This document shows positions 54,884-62,881 of a DNA stretch of 64,000 nucleotides, in pieces (position 1 is the first letter of the stretch; each line of letters starts with the position of its first letter). The translations under genes and the position numbers were made by a program. Under the pieces are notes generated by a model. That model had not been told where the DNA came from. It did not search any database and saw only the letters and a list, made by a program, of their open reading frames with translations. Source of the DNA: Paenibacillus agilis (lineage in GTDB: Bacteria; Bacillota; Bacilli; Paenibacillales; Paenibacillaceae); assembly GCF_007786455.1 (NCBI RefSeq), contig NZ_VNJK01000009.1:1-64000 (forward strand). The letters run 5' to 3'.

Positions 54884-55816
54884 ATGACAAAGGAAGTTAA
54901 AAGCTTATGGGGCTGTATTATCGTGTTGTTTACTTGCGTGCTTGTGCTAGGATGCGTGCTCTTGTTTCGTCTTATTGATCGGTCAGATGTTGGCCCGATT
55001 CGTCTTCCAGGCGGTGGTTCATCGGTTGTTGCCTCTGTTGGCAGCGACGAGATTACAGAATCACAGTGGGTAAAAGAGCTTAAGAAGCAGTATGGCTCAA
55101 TTGTAATGGAGCAAATGCTTAACAAGCGGGCGGTGGATCAGGAGGCGAAAGCACTTGGTGTGCAAGTAACGAGCAAGGAAGTTGAGGCAGAGATTCGCAA
55201 ACAGATGGCAGGTTATGAAAGTATGGAAGCGTACTATTTAGCCATGCAGGAGCAATTAGGATTGACGCCTGAACAGATTCGAGAGGATGCAACGTATAAT
55301 TTGCTGCTTGAGAAAATTGCAATACGGGACATCAGCGTAACAGAAGAAGAGATTAGTCAGTATCTAAAAGAAAATCGTCAAGAGTATCATCCTGTCGCTT
55401 ATGAATTGTCGCATATAATCGTCGATACATTTGAAGATGCAGAGCAAGCCCTGAAACGGCTGGGTGAGGGTATCTCATTCGGCATACTAGCTGGTCAAAT
55501 ATCAACCGATCCGTACACAGTTGAGCAAGAAGGCAAGCTAGGTTGGGTTGAGGATGATGATCCATTTATTGATTCCAATGAGCTTGCGGCAGCAGCAGCT
55601 ATGGAGGTCGGTGAGTATTCGAGGCCAATTAAGGTGAAGGACGGCTATGCCATTATTTTATTGTCCGGCAGAAGAGATGTTGAACCTGAGGATCGAATGA
55701 CGATACGAGAGCAGGTATCTCGTGACTTGGCTCTTTCAAAGGCACCTCCTCTACGAGAGGTAGAGAATCAACTTCGAGAAAAGTACGCTGCGCAATGGAA
55801 GGGCGCGCATTCATAG
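54884..55816 (+). CDS. yacD: peptidyl-prolyl isomerase YacD (parvulin type)
   Basis: A 310-residue membrane-anchored or secreted foldase. An N-terminal hydrophobic segment (about residues 9-30, CIIVLFTCVLVLGCVLLF) precedes a SurA-like helical region (about 45-165) and a parvulin domain (about 170-265: AYELSHIIVDTFEDAEQAL, QEGKLGWVEDDD, VKDGYAIILLSG). A Cys at LVLGC resembles a lipobox but is followed by more hydrophobic residues, so a plain anchor is more likely. ATG 54884 follows CAGGGAAG. It is the second parvulin of the window after prsA. Confidence 0.87.
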   Translation: MTKEVKSLWGCIIVLFTCVLVLGCVLLFRLIDRSDVGPIRLPGGGSSVVASVGSDEITESQWVKELKKQYGSIVMEQMLNKRAVDQEAKALGVQVTSKEVEAEIRKQMAGYESMEAYYLAMQEQLGLTPEQIREDATYNLLLEKIAIRDISVTEEEISQYLKENRQEYHPVAYELSHIIVDTFEDAEQALKRLGEGISFGILAGQISTDPYTVEQEGKLGWVEDDDPFIDSNELAAAAAMEVGEYSRPIKVKDGYAIILLSGRRDVEPEDRMTIREQVSRDLALSKAPPLREVENQLREKYAAQWKGAHS

Positions 55817-55821
55817 AACAA

Positions 55822-55880
55822 GAAAAGAGCTCTTATAAGAAAACGGCAGTCGTTCTTATAAGAGCTCTTTTCCTTATTTT
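55822..55880 (+). terminator. strong bidirectional terminator after yacD
   Basis: A perfect 20-bp stem (55822-55841 with 55853-55872) with an 11-nt loop AACGGCAGTCG, flanked by A- and T-rich sequence. It ends the hslO-yacD unit before the cysK promoter. Confidence 0.93.
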
Positions 55881-55892
55881 ACAAACAAGTTA

Positions 55893-55921
55893 TTGACATC
55901 AACGGTTATCGTTGATATATT
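55893..55921 (+). promoter_or_regulatory. cysK promoter with palindromic spacer
   Basis: TTGACA (55893-55898) and TATATT (55916-55921) with 17-bp spacer. The spacer is itself an inverted repeat, TCAACG-GTTAT-CGTTGA (55899-55915), which looks like an operator. A cysteine regulator such as CymR could act here, but the sequence does not match its known box well. Confidence 0.75.
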
Positions 55922-55988
55922 ATTAGTAATTAAAACCAAGTGAATTAGTCGGAAATAACATTATATGGTCATAGTAGGAGGGTTACTT

Positions 55989-56927
55989 ATGGCAAGAATC
56001 GTGAACAATGTAACGGAATTGATTGGGGATACGCCACTTGTACGTTTAAATCGTGTAGTGCCGGAAGGCAGTGCTGAAGTTTACGTGAAGCTGGAGTATC
56101 AAAATCCAGGTGCTAGCGTTAAAGACCGTATCGCGATTAGCATGATTAATGTTGCGGAGCAAGAGGGAATCATCAAGCCAGGTGATACGATTGTGGAGCC
56201 TACAAGCGGCAATACAGGTATCGGTCTCGCAATGGTGGCGGCTGCAAAGGGCTATCGTGCCATTCTTGTTATGCCTGAAACGATGAGCTTGGAGCGTCGT
56301 AATTTGCTTCGTGCTTATGGCGCTGAGCTTGTATTGACTCCTGGATCTGAAGGGATGAATGGTGCAGTACGCAAAGCAGAGGAGCTTGCAGCAGAGAATC
56401 CTAATTACTTTATTCCACAACAGTTTAAGAATCAAGCGAATGTAAAGATCCACCGTGAAACAACAGGACCAGAAATCGTTGAGGCGATTAACTCACTTGA
56501 TGGTAAATTGGACGGATTTGTAGCTGGTATTGGTACAGGTGGTACAATCTCTGGTACAGGCGAAGTATTGAAAAAGAACTTCCCTGACATCCGTATCGTT
56601 GCAGTAGAGCCTGCAGCTTCTCCTATTTTGTCTGGGGGCAAGCCTGGACCACATAAGATTCAAGGTATCGGTGCTAACTTTATCCCTGATATTTTGGACC
56701 GTGATATTTATGACGAAGTAACTGCTATCGAAAATGACGATGCTTTCGAGCTTGCTCGTCGTGTAGCTAAGGAAGAGGGCATTTTGTGCGGCATTTCCTC
56801 TGGTGCAGCGATTCTAGCGGCATTGAAGCTCGCTAAAGAGTTAGGCGCTGGCAAGCGTGTCGTGGCTGTTGTTCCAAGTAACGGCGAACGCTACTTGAGC
56901 ACGCCATTGTTCAGCTTCGAGAACTAA
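55989..56927 (+). CDS. cysK: cysteine synthase (O-acetylserine sulfhydrylase)
   Basis: A 312-residue PLP enzyme making cysteine from O-acetylserine and sulfide. The PLP lysine is in [10 protein letters not shown] (about residue 45), the substrate loop is [16 protein letters not shown], and the phosphate cup [18 protein letters not shown] 55989 has TAGGAGGG upstream; the frame is open to 55965. It has its own promoter and terminator. In B. subtilis pabB follows; here it does not. Confidence 0.97.
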   Translation: MARIVNNVTELIGDTPLVRLNRVVPEGSAEVYVKLEYQNPGASVKDRIAISMINVAEQEGIIKPGDTIVEPTSGNTGIGLAMVAAAKGYRAILVMPETMSLERRNLLRAYGAELVLTPGSEGMNGAVRKAEELAAENPNYFIPQQFKNQANVKIHRETTGPEIVEAINSLDGKLDGFVAGIGTGGTISGTGEVLKKNFPDIRIVAVEPAASPILSGGKPGPHKIQGIGANFIPDILDRDIYDEVTAIENDDAFELARRVAKEEGILCGISSGAAILAALKLAKELGAGKRVVAVVPSNGERYLSTPLFSFEN

Positions 56928-56968
56928 TACATTTTAACGTCATTCTATAATATATCGTTTACGATAAC

Positions 56969-57022
56969 ATCCCTGCTGGGCAGGCACTGAGTATGATGAG
57001 TGTCTATCCAACAGGGATTTTT
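56969..57022 (+). terminator. cysK terminator
   Basis: ATCCCTG-CTGG pairs with CCA-ACAGGGAT, enclosing a smaller GCACT/AGTGT hairpin, followed by TTTTTC. Confidence 0.85.
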
Positions 57023-57069
57023 CATCATTATACATTTTCTTCTTTATTTTATAATGCTTGCTAGAATGA

Positions 57070-57099
57070 TTGACTACAGCGATGAGATCGCATTAAATA
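57070..57099 (+). promoter_or_regulatory. candidate pabA promoter
   Basis: TTGACT (57070-57075) and TAAATA (57094-57099) with an 18-bp spacer containing the inverted repeat GCGAT-GAG-ATCGC (57079-57091). Confidence 0.5.
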
Positions 57100-57162
57100 T
57101 TAGTATTCGCTAAGCAATCAAAAATGTTGGCGTATAGATAAGGATAGGCTGGGGGTGTCGTC

Positions 57163-57738
57163 GTGATACTCGTAATCGATAATTATGATTCCTTTACGTA
57201 TAATCTCGTACAATATTTATCGGAACTTGGTGAAGAAGTTACCGTTTATCGCAATGATGAAATAGATCTCGCAGGAATTGAACAATTGGCTCCTGACCAT
57301 ATTTTACTGTCGCCAGGACCAAGTACACCGAATGAGGCAGGAATAACGCTTGCTGTCATTGAACGCTTCAAAGGCCAGATTCCGATTTTGGGTGTTTGCT
57401 TAGGACACCAAGCTATTGGACAAGCATTCGGTGGACGTGTCATCCGTGCGGAACGACCGATGCACGGGAAAACCTCACCGATTTATCATGAGGGGCTTTC
57501 TGTGTTTGAAGGACTTCCAAATCCTTTCACAGCTACTAGATATCATTCGCTTATTGTAGAGCTTGATTCATTGCCAGATGATCTTGAAATTACGGCGCAA
57601 ACTGTCGAAGGTGAAATTATGGGTATGCGTCATAGAGAGTACTCAATAGAAAGTGTACAATTCCATCCGGAATCTATTATTACAGAGCACGGCCATCATA
57701 TGTTGAAAAACTTCCTTAGCAGGAGAGTGGGTAGATAG
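57163..57738 (+). CDS. pabA: glutamine amidotransferase, aminodeoxychorismate/anthranilate synthase component II
   Basis: A 191-residue class I glutaminase that supplies ammonia for 4-amino-4-deoxychorismate (folate) and possibly anthranilate (Trp). The core is [21 protein letters not shown] in part, [11 protein letters not shown], the catalytic Cys in [16 protein letters not shown] and the C-terminal VQFHPESI His-Glu pair. The start is GTG 57163 after GGGGGTG. Its usual partner PabB is not encoded next to it, so the acceptor subunit must be elsewhere. Confidence 0.95.
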   Translation: MILVIDNYDSFTYNLVQYLSELGEEVTVYRNDEIDLAGIEQLAPDHILLSPGPSTPNEAGITLAVIERFKGQIPILGVCLGHQAIGQAFGGRVIRAERPMHGKTSPIYHEGLSVFEGLPNPFTATRYHSLIVELDSLPDDLEITAQTVEGEIMGMRHREYSIESVQFHPESIITEHGHHMLKNFLSRRVGR

Positions 57739-58620
57739 ATGGTGACGATAGGTTGGAATGGAGAATTAAAGTCGACAGACGAAGCCATGATTTCAGTAGC
57801 GGATCACGGTTTTTTGTACGGCATGACCTTATTTGAGACGATAAGGACTTATGGTGGTAAGCCATTTCTGTGGGAGAGACACTTAGAGCGTTTATGCAGC
57901 GCCTGTGATGAAGTGGGTATCCTATTGCAGCTTGATGAAAAGAAATTGCGTCAACATATTCGAGAGGTTATGGAGGCAAATCAACTGCCGGAGGCATATA
58001 TTCGTTTGACCATCAGTGCAGGTGAGCATGGAGAGGGACTACCAATTGGGGATTATACCAATCCACAAGTAATTGTATTTGCTAGGCCGTTACCTCAGCT
58101 GCCTGAATCTTTATACGAGACAGGTAAGCCATTACAGCTGTTGAGTACGAGGCGTAGCAGTCCTGAGACTGCAATTCGAGTAAAATCTGGCCATTACATG
58201 AACAATATCATTGCAAAGCGTGAATTAAGTAAGTACCCTTCGGCGCAACAAGGGGCAGAAGGGCTGATGTTGAACACTGCATGTAATATTGCAGAAGGTA
58301 TTGTAAGTAATGTATTTTGGATCAAAGCAGGGCAGTTGTACACGCCTGCAATTGAAACAGGAATATTGCCTGGGATTACTCGAGCTGCTGTGTTGGCATT
58401 GGTTGAACAGCAAGGTGTTCGATATGAAGAAGGGGCGTATACTTGGTCTCATCTATTAGAAGCGGATGAGGTATTTCTGACAACTTCCATTCAAGAATTG
58501 GTTCCCGTCACACTATTATGCGATACAGAGCAGCAGCGATATGTTGTTGGGGATGGGAGAATTGGTAGGTTGACTAAGAAGCTGCTTGAGCAATATCGTC
58601 AAATGGCGACAAGCGGCTAA
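57739..58620 (+). CDS. pabC: aminodeoxychorismate lyase
   Basis: A 293-residue fold-type IV PLP enzyme that releases pyruvate from aminodeoxychorismate to yield p-aminobenzoate. Markers are SVADHGFLYGMTLFETIRTYGGKPF, the lysine in VKSGHYMNNIIAKREL, and EGIVSNVFWIKAGQLYTP and GITRAAVL. ATG 57739 directly follows the pabA stop, with AGGAGAG about 12 nt upstream, so the genes are coupled. Confidence 0.95.
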   Translation: MVTIGWNGELKSTDEAMISVADHGFLYGMTLFETIRTYGGKPFLWERHLERLCSACDEVGILLQLDEKKLRQHIREVMEANQLPEAYIRLTISAGEHGEGLPIGDYTNPQVIVFARPLPQLPESLYETGKPLQLLSTRRSSPETAIRVKSGHYMNNIIAKRELSKYPSAQQGAEGLMLNTACNIAEGIVSNVFWIKAGQLYTPAIETGILPGITRAAVLALVEQQGVRYEEGAYTWSHLLEADEVFLTTSIQELVPVTLLCDTEQQRYVVGDGRIGRLTKKLLEQYRQMATSG

Positions 58621-58652
58621 GCAACAAGAATGACAGTAAAGGGGTGAAGCTT

Positions 58653-59516
58653 GTGCTGAAGCCGACTATATATACTCATCAGTATGCATTAGGTAAGCAG
58701 GGCGAGTTAGGGTTGACACTTGCAGAGCGGACGTTAGTCATGGGAATACTAAATGTAACACCCGACTCCTTTTCGGACGGTGGTAGCTATACAGATGTGG
58801 GACGAGCACTGGAACATGCGCATCGCATGGCGGCTGAGGGAGCCGACATATTGGATGTTGGTGGGGAATCCACCCGCCCAGGCTCGGATCCAGTTGGGTT
58901 GGAAGAAGAACTTCGTCGTGTGATCCCAGTTATTGAGGCACTGAAGCGTGAGCTTCCGCACATTGCTATTTCCGTTGATACGTACAAAGCGGAAGTTGCA
59001 AGGCAAGCACTGGAAGCGGGTGCACATATCATGAATGATATTTGGGGCGGCAAGCTAGATCCAGAAATGGTGCGCGTAGCAGCTGCTTATCAGTGCCCGA
59101 TTATATTAATGCATAATAGACCGGAACGAAATTACGAGAGCTATATAGAGGATGTAATGCAGGATTTGCGTGAAAGTGCTGCGTTGGCGCTGGAAGCGGG
59201 AGTAAAGCGCGAAAACATTTGGCTTGATCCAGGTATGGGGTTTGCCAAAACAGGTGAAGACAATCTGCAATTGATGCATCATCTTGATGAAATGGTTGCT
59301 TTGGGGTATCCAGTGCTACTTGCAACATCACGAAAACGGTTCATTCAGAACGTATTAGAAGCTCCTGCTAATGATGTAACAGAGGGTACAGCGGCAACAG
59401 TTGCTTTAGGCATTGCTCAAGGTTGTCAAATGGTACGCGTTCATGATGTTAAGCAAATGGTACGCACAGCTCGAATGTGTGATGCAATGCTTTATAAAGA
59501 AAGTATTAAGATTTAG
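58653..59516 (+). CDS. folP: dihydropteroate synthase
   Basis: A 287-residue TIM-barrel enzyme joining p-aminobenzoate to the pterin pyrophosphate; it is the sulfonamide target. Signatures are MGILNVTPDSFSDGGSY, DILDVGGESTRPGSDP, ISVDTYKAEVA, IMNDIWGG and LDPGMGFAKTGEDN. GTG 58653 has AAAGGGG 8 nt upstream, better than GTG 58644, which overlaps the site. It starts the folP-folB-folK run. Confidence 0.97.
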   Translation: MLKPTIYTHQYALGKQGELGLTLAERTLVMGILNVTPDSFSDGGSYTDVGRALEHAHRMAAEGADILDVGGESTRPGSDPVGLEEELRRVIPVIEALKRELPHIAISVDTYKAEVARQALEAGAHIMNDIWGGKLDPEMVRVAAAYQCPIILMHNRPERNYESYIEDVMQDLRESAALALEAGVKRENIWLDPGMGFAKTGEDNLQLMHHLDEMVALGYPVLLATSRKRFIQNVLEAPANDVTEGTAATVALGIAQGCQMVRVHDVKQMVRTARMCDAMLYKESIKI

Positions 59517-59606
59517 ATTCAATCAATAAGATGTGAAACATGGTGAGAGCAACAACCGTCAATGGTGGAGTATAGATTCGGAATGATAAGGGAGGAACGT
59601 AATCTC

Positions 59607-60059
59607 ATGTTACATAAAGGAAGCGACCAGCAGTCCAATCTGCCTTCAACTACGCGTAAAAGAGTGATACGTCCAGATCGAATGAAGATGGATCGTATGT
59701 CTTTCTTCGGTAAGCATGGTGTTTTTGAAGAAGAGCGAAAATTAGGACAACGCTGGTACGTCGATTTGGACATGCAAATGAGTTTGCAGGAAGCGGGTCT
59801 CTATGACGATCTGGAACAATCGATCAATTACGCGCTTATCCATGAAACCGTTCGCGTAATTATGGAGGAAGAATCGTATTTGCTAGTCGAGGCACTTGCT
59901 GAGCGTATTGCTTCGGTATTGCTGGATACGTACGATCGGATTGAGGAAATAACAGTGCGTGTGACCAAGCCCAACCCGCCGTTTGACATTCGCTTCGAAG
60001 GTGTTACCATGGAGATTGTGCGTGCACGTGCGGAAGAAGTAGAGAGGGGCGAAGGCTAG
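59607..60059 (+). CDS. folB: dihydroneopterin aldolase
   Basis: A 150-residue FolB that cleaves dihydroneopterin to hydroxymethyl-dihydropterin. The conserved core runs DRMSFFGKHGVFEEERKLGQRWYVD, INYALIHETV, LLVEALAERIA and VTKPNPPFDIRFEGV (catalytic Glu and Lys present). ATG 59607 follows GGGAGGAACG. The first ~28 residues (GSDQQSNLPSTTRKRV and following) precede the usual start, an extension not seen in the ~120-residue B. subtilis enzyme; an internal ATG at 59685 lacks an SD. It abuts folK. Confidence 0.92.
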   Translation: MLHKGSDQQSNLPSTTRKRVIRPDRMKMDRMSFFGKHGVFEEERKLGQRWYVDLDMQMSLQEAGLYDDLEQSINYALIHETVRVIMEEESYLLVEALAERIASVLLDTYDRIEEITVRVTKPNPPFDIRFEGVTMEIVRARAEEVERGEG

Positions 60060-60623
60060 ATGCCCGAAGCGCATACTTCTTCATCAAATCGAGGTTGGGT
60101 AAAAGCGTTTATTGCGCTTGGTGCTAATCTCGGAGATCGTGAGCATACGCTAAGCGAGGGACTCCACCTTCTTCACAAAAATGAAGATGTGAATGTCCTT
60201 CATTGTTCTTCATTATATGAAACCGATCCTGTTGGTTATGTTGATCAACCAGCGTTTCTAAATATGGTTGCTGCGGTAGAGACTACACTAAGTCCCGAGC
60301 AGCTACTTGATATCATGCTCGATATTGAACAACAGCTAGGAAGAGTTCGAGAGATTCGTTGGGGTCCACGGACACTGGATCTGGATTTGCTTTCTGTGCA
60401 GGAAGTGCAGATGGAAACTGAGAAACTTATTTTGCCTCACCCTCGAATGGGTGAGCGGTTGTTCGTACTAGTTCCGCTTGCTGATGTTGTAACTTCTTCG
60501 GATGAACTGTACGCATTCGTCCATGATGCCTTGGGCACAATGGAAGGAAAGGAAGGAATTCGGCTGTGGAAGCGAATCGATTCAGCAAGCGAATTCGTGC
60601 GTTCCGAAAGCTTCGTGGAATGA
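60060..60623 (+). CDS. folK: hydroxymethyl-dihydropterin pyrophosphokinase
   Basis: A 187-residue HPPK that pyrophosphorylates the pterin before FolP acts. The motifs are FIALGANLGDREHTL, SSLYETDPVGYVDQPAFLN and LGRVREIRWGPRTLDLDLL. ATG 60060 is the base after the folB stop, with GAGGGGCG upstream. The first ~14 residues are a polar extension. Its 3' end overlaps yazB by 58 nt, in a different frame. Confidence 0.96.
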   Translation: MPEAHTSSSNRGWVKAFIALGANLGDREHTLSEGLHLLHKNEDVNVLHCSSLYETDPVGYVDQPAFLNMVAAVETTLSPEQLLDIMLDIEQQLGRVREIRWGPRTLDLDLLSVQEVQMETEKLILPHPRMGERLFVLVPLADVVTSSDELYAFVHDALGTMEGKEGIRLWKRIDSASEFVRSESFVE

Positions 60624-60769
60624 CGCAAATTGAACTTGCCGAAATGACAGATGTATCGATCACGGTAATTGGTGAGATTGAGCGTGGCAATCGCTCAATC
60701 GATGATCGTCTCCTTCAGCGTATTGCGCAAGCTTTGCGCGTAACAGTAGAAGAACTCGTTGGCAGCTAA
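60566..60769 (+). CDS. yazB: small XRE-type helix-turn-helix regulator (YazB-like)
   Basis: A 67-residue Cro/CI HTH protein: IRAFRKLRGMTQIELAEMTDVS with recognition helix ITVIGEIERG, then SIDDRLLQRIAQALRVTVEELV. Its target is unknown. The start is GTG 60566, inside the folK end, with GGAAGGAA upstream. Bacillus has the same small regulator between folK and dusB. It could control the folate operon, but there is no sequence proof. Confidence 0.88.
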   Translation: MEANRFSKRIRAFRKLRGMTQIELAEMTDVSITVIGEIERGNRSIDDRLLQRIAQALRVTVEELVGS

Positions 60770-60825
60770 AATAATGAATGGATAAGACAGCATAGAATGC
60801 TGACAGGGGAAGGAGGGAGAGCACA

Positions 60826-61857
60826 GTGTTAAAAATTGCAGATATCGAAATGAAAAACCAGGTAGTGCTTGCCCCGATGGCGGGCGTGTGCAATCCGGCA
60901 TTTCGTCTAATTGCTAAAGAATTCGGAGCGGGCTTAGTCTGTGCAGAAATGGTCAGTGACAAGGCACTCGTTCACGGTAATGAACGAACACGAGAAATGT
61001 TGTATGTTGACGACCGTGAGAAGCCACTCAGCTTGCAAATATTTGGAGGCGACCGTGCGTCGCTTGTTGAAGCAGCGAAAATTGTAGATAAGGATTCTAA
61101 TGCCGATATCATTGATATTAATATGGGCTGTCCTGTACCGAAAATTACAAAGTGTGACGCAGGGGCGCGTTGGTTGCTTGATCCAAATAAAATATACGAG
61201 ATGGTGTCATCCGTTGTTGATGCTGTAGATAAACCTGTAACGGTTAAGATGCGTATTGGCTGGGATGATGACCACATTTATGTAGTCGAAAATGCGCAAG
61301 CTGTTGAACGTGCTGGTGGACAAGCTGTAAGTGTGCATGGACGTACACGTGAGCAACTATACTCTGGAACGGCGGATTGGAGCTACATCAAGCAAGTAAA
61401 AGAAGCGGTTAACATTCCAGTCATCGGAAACGGAGATGTCTTCTCGCCAGAAGATGCGAAGCGTATGTTGGATACGACCGGCTGCGATGGTGTTATGATT
61501 GGACGAGGTGCGCTCGGAAATCCATGGATGCTTTATCGTACGATCGAATACTTGACATCAGGAGAGCTGTTGCCTGATCCTGCGCCAGAAGAGAAAGTTC
61601 GTATTGCTTTGGTGCATATGGACCGCCTTATCGCCCTAAAAGGTGAGAAGGTTGCTGTAAAAGAGATGCGTAAGCATTTGGCGTGGTATCTGAAAGGTCT
61701 TCCTGGCGCTGCTCGTGTGAAGGACGCTATTATGGAAGAGAGTCATCGTGACGAAGTGGAGCGCATGCTGGGTGAATATGTCGAACAAGTAAAAGCTGGG
61801 GTATTTGACCGTCAGGCGAACCCAAATGCAGCTGTAGATCCTTCGGCTGTTCATTAG
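60826..61857 (+). CDS. dusB: tRNA-dihydrouridine synthase DusB
   Basis: A 343-residue FMN-dependent enzyme that reduces uridine in tRNA. The N terminus has VVLAPMAGVCNPAFRLIAKEFG (FMN site), the active-site Cys is in DINMGCPVPKITKC, and VSVHGRTREQLYSG, VIGNGDVFSPEDA and GCDGVMIGRGALGNPW follow. GTG 60826 follows AAGGAGGGAG. It ends with a small RNA-binding helical region. The stop is followed by the greA promoter region with no clear terminator. Confidence 0.95.
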   Translation: MLKIADIEMKNQVVLAPMAGVCNPAFRLIAKEFGAGLVCAEMVSDKALVHGNERTREMLYVDDREKPLSLQIFGGDRASLVEAAKIVDKDSNADIIDINMGCPVPKITKCDAGARWLLDPNKIYEMVSSVVDAVDKPVTVKMRIGWDDDHIYVVENAQAVERAGGQAVSVHGRTREQLYSGTADWSYIKQVKEAVNIPVIGNGDVFSPEDAKRMLDTTGCDGVMIGRGALGNPWMLYRTIEYLTSGELLPDPAPEEKVRIALVHMDRLIALKGEKVAVKEMRKHLAWYLKGLPGAARVKDAIMEESHRDEVERMLGEYVEQVKAGVFDRQANPNAAVDPSAVH

Positions 61858-61905
61858 TAGGTTACACCGTGATGAAGCGTTTACACAGATGGGTGTTTAC
61901 GCTCA

Positions 61906-61934
61906 TTGACTTTTACTAATCCATCCCATATAAT
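61906..61934 (+). promoter_or_regulatory. strong sigma-A promoter of greA
   Basis: TTGACT (61906-61911) and TATAAT (61929-61934) with the optimal 17-bp spacer. The start point near 61941 gives a leader of about 205 nt before greA. Confidence 0.78.
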
Positions 61935-61959
61935 TCAACATTAGAAAATTCGCCTCATA

Positions 61960-62115
61960 CCTTGAAGTGTAAAAGGTTGACATGCTTCCGCGTTCCAACC
62001 ATGTTCAAGGCAGTCATCATGATAGCTTGACGCCATATGATGAGAGTAGGGATTCGCATGGATGTGCGGGTAACCGCTCCAATACGACCGGGCCTTAGGT
62101 AGGTCGGAGTGCGAA
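61960..62115 (+). promoter_or_regulatory. structured leader RNA upstream of greA, unclassified
   Basis: Three elements can be paired by eye. Hairpin A: CCTTGAA (61960-61966) with TTCAAGG (62004-62010), with GGTTG/CAACC inside. Hairpin B: TCATCA (62014-62019) with TGATGA (62038-62043). Element C is a three-way junction: closing helix TTCGCA (62053-62058) with TGCGAA (62110-62115), a small GCGG-GTAA-CCGC hairpin, and an arm CTCC...GACC with GGTCGGAG (to 62109). It matches no riboswitch class I recall. There is no terminator, so any control would act on translation or RNA stability. Confidence 0.5.
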
Positions 62116-62145
62116 AATATTGATCATGACAGGAGAATCGGTAAG

Positions 62146-62622
62146 ATGAGCGATAAACAAGTTATTCTGACTCAGGACGGTCTGAAGAAGCTGGAGGAAG
62201 AGCTAGATAACCTCAAATCCGTTAAACGTCGCGAGGTGGCAGAACGGATTAAAGTAGCTATCGGGTACGGAGATATTAGTGAGAACTCCGAATATGAAGA
62301 TGCGAAGAACGAGCAGGCGTTTATCGAAGGTCGTGTTCTTACATTAGAGAAAATGCTTCGCAATGCGCGCATTATTAACAATGATGAGATCGACACAGAT
62401 ACAGTAAGCATCGGATCTACTGTCATTGTAGAAGACTTGGAGTTCGGTGACTCGATGGAGTACACAATCGTAGGTACTGCTGAATCTGATCCGTTGAAGA
62501 ATAAAATTTCAAACGAAAGCCCGGTTGGGAAGGCGATTCTCGGCAAACAAAAAGGAACAGTCGTAGAAGTGAGTGTTCCGGCGGGCGTTATTCAATACAA
62601 AATTGTAGATATTAAGCTGTAA
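62146..62622 (+). CDS. greA: transcription elongation factor GreA
   Basis: A 158-residue factor that enters the RNA polymerase secondary channel and promotes cleavage of backtracked RNA. An N-terminal coiled coil (about 1-75: [24 protein letters not shown], with tip acids in [13 protein letters not shown]) is followed by an FKBP-like domain ([18 protein letters not shown]). ATG 62146 follows CAGGAGAATCGG. It has its own strong promoter and an unusually structured leader. Confidence 0.97.
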   Translation: MSDKQVILTQDGLKKLEEELDNLKSVKRREVAERIKVAIGYGDISENSEYEDAKNEQAFIEGRVLTLEKMLRNARIINNDEIDTDTVSIGSTVIVEDLEFGDSMEYTIVGTAESDPLKNKISNESPVGKAILGKQKGTVVEVSVPAGVIQYKIVDIKL

Positions 62623-62678
62623 AAAATCGTTGCCGCGGTTAAGAGGTTTTATAGCTAGGGAATGAGAACGAGGTGAAG

Positions 62679-62703
62679 AAGCTTCCATCAGGGGGCTTTT
62701 TTC
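62679..62703 (+). terminator. greA terminator
   Basis: AAGCTTCC (62679-62686) pairs with GGGGGCTT (62691-62698, two G-U pairs) around ATCA, then TTTT. Confidence 0.7.
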
Positions 62704-62764
62704 CGTGGTTGTCATATGAGATTGATAGCTACTCCCTTAACTGGTGGCTTTGACACGCATTAGA

Positions 62765-62809
62765 GCGGTATTCGGTTGTTCTTTATTTTGAGGGACAAGC
62801 CGTTACCGC
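62765..62809 (+). promoter_or_regulatory. hairpin in the lysS leader
   Basis: GCGGTA (62765-62770) pairs with TACCGC (62804-62809), with CGGTTGT/ACAAGCCG inside (one bulge). No T tract or T-box sequence (no AGGGTGGNACCGCG element) is present. Its purpose is unclear. Confidence 0.4.
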
Positions 62810-62881
62810 CTTATGCATTTATAAGACTAAACTAGTTAGCCTTGGCCATTGTGAAGTGGGCAGGCTGCAGGTAAGGAGTGA

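Noticed and set aside
62041-62130. THF riboswitch in the greA leader, suggested by GAGAGTAGG and ACCGCTCC fragments
   Set aside because: The fragments are not in the right arrangement and the predicted helices differ from the THF aptamer. The element is left unclassified.
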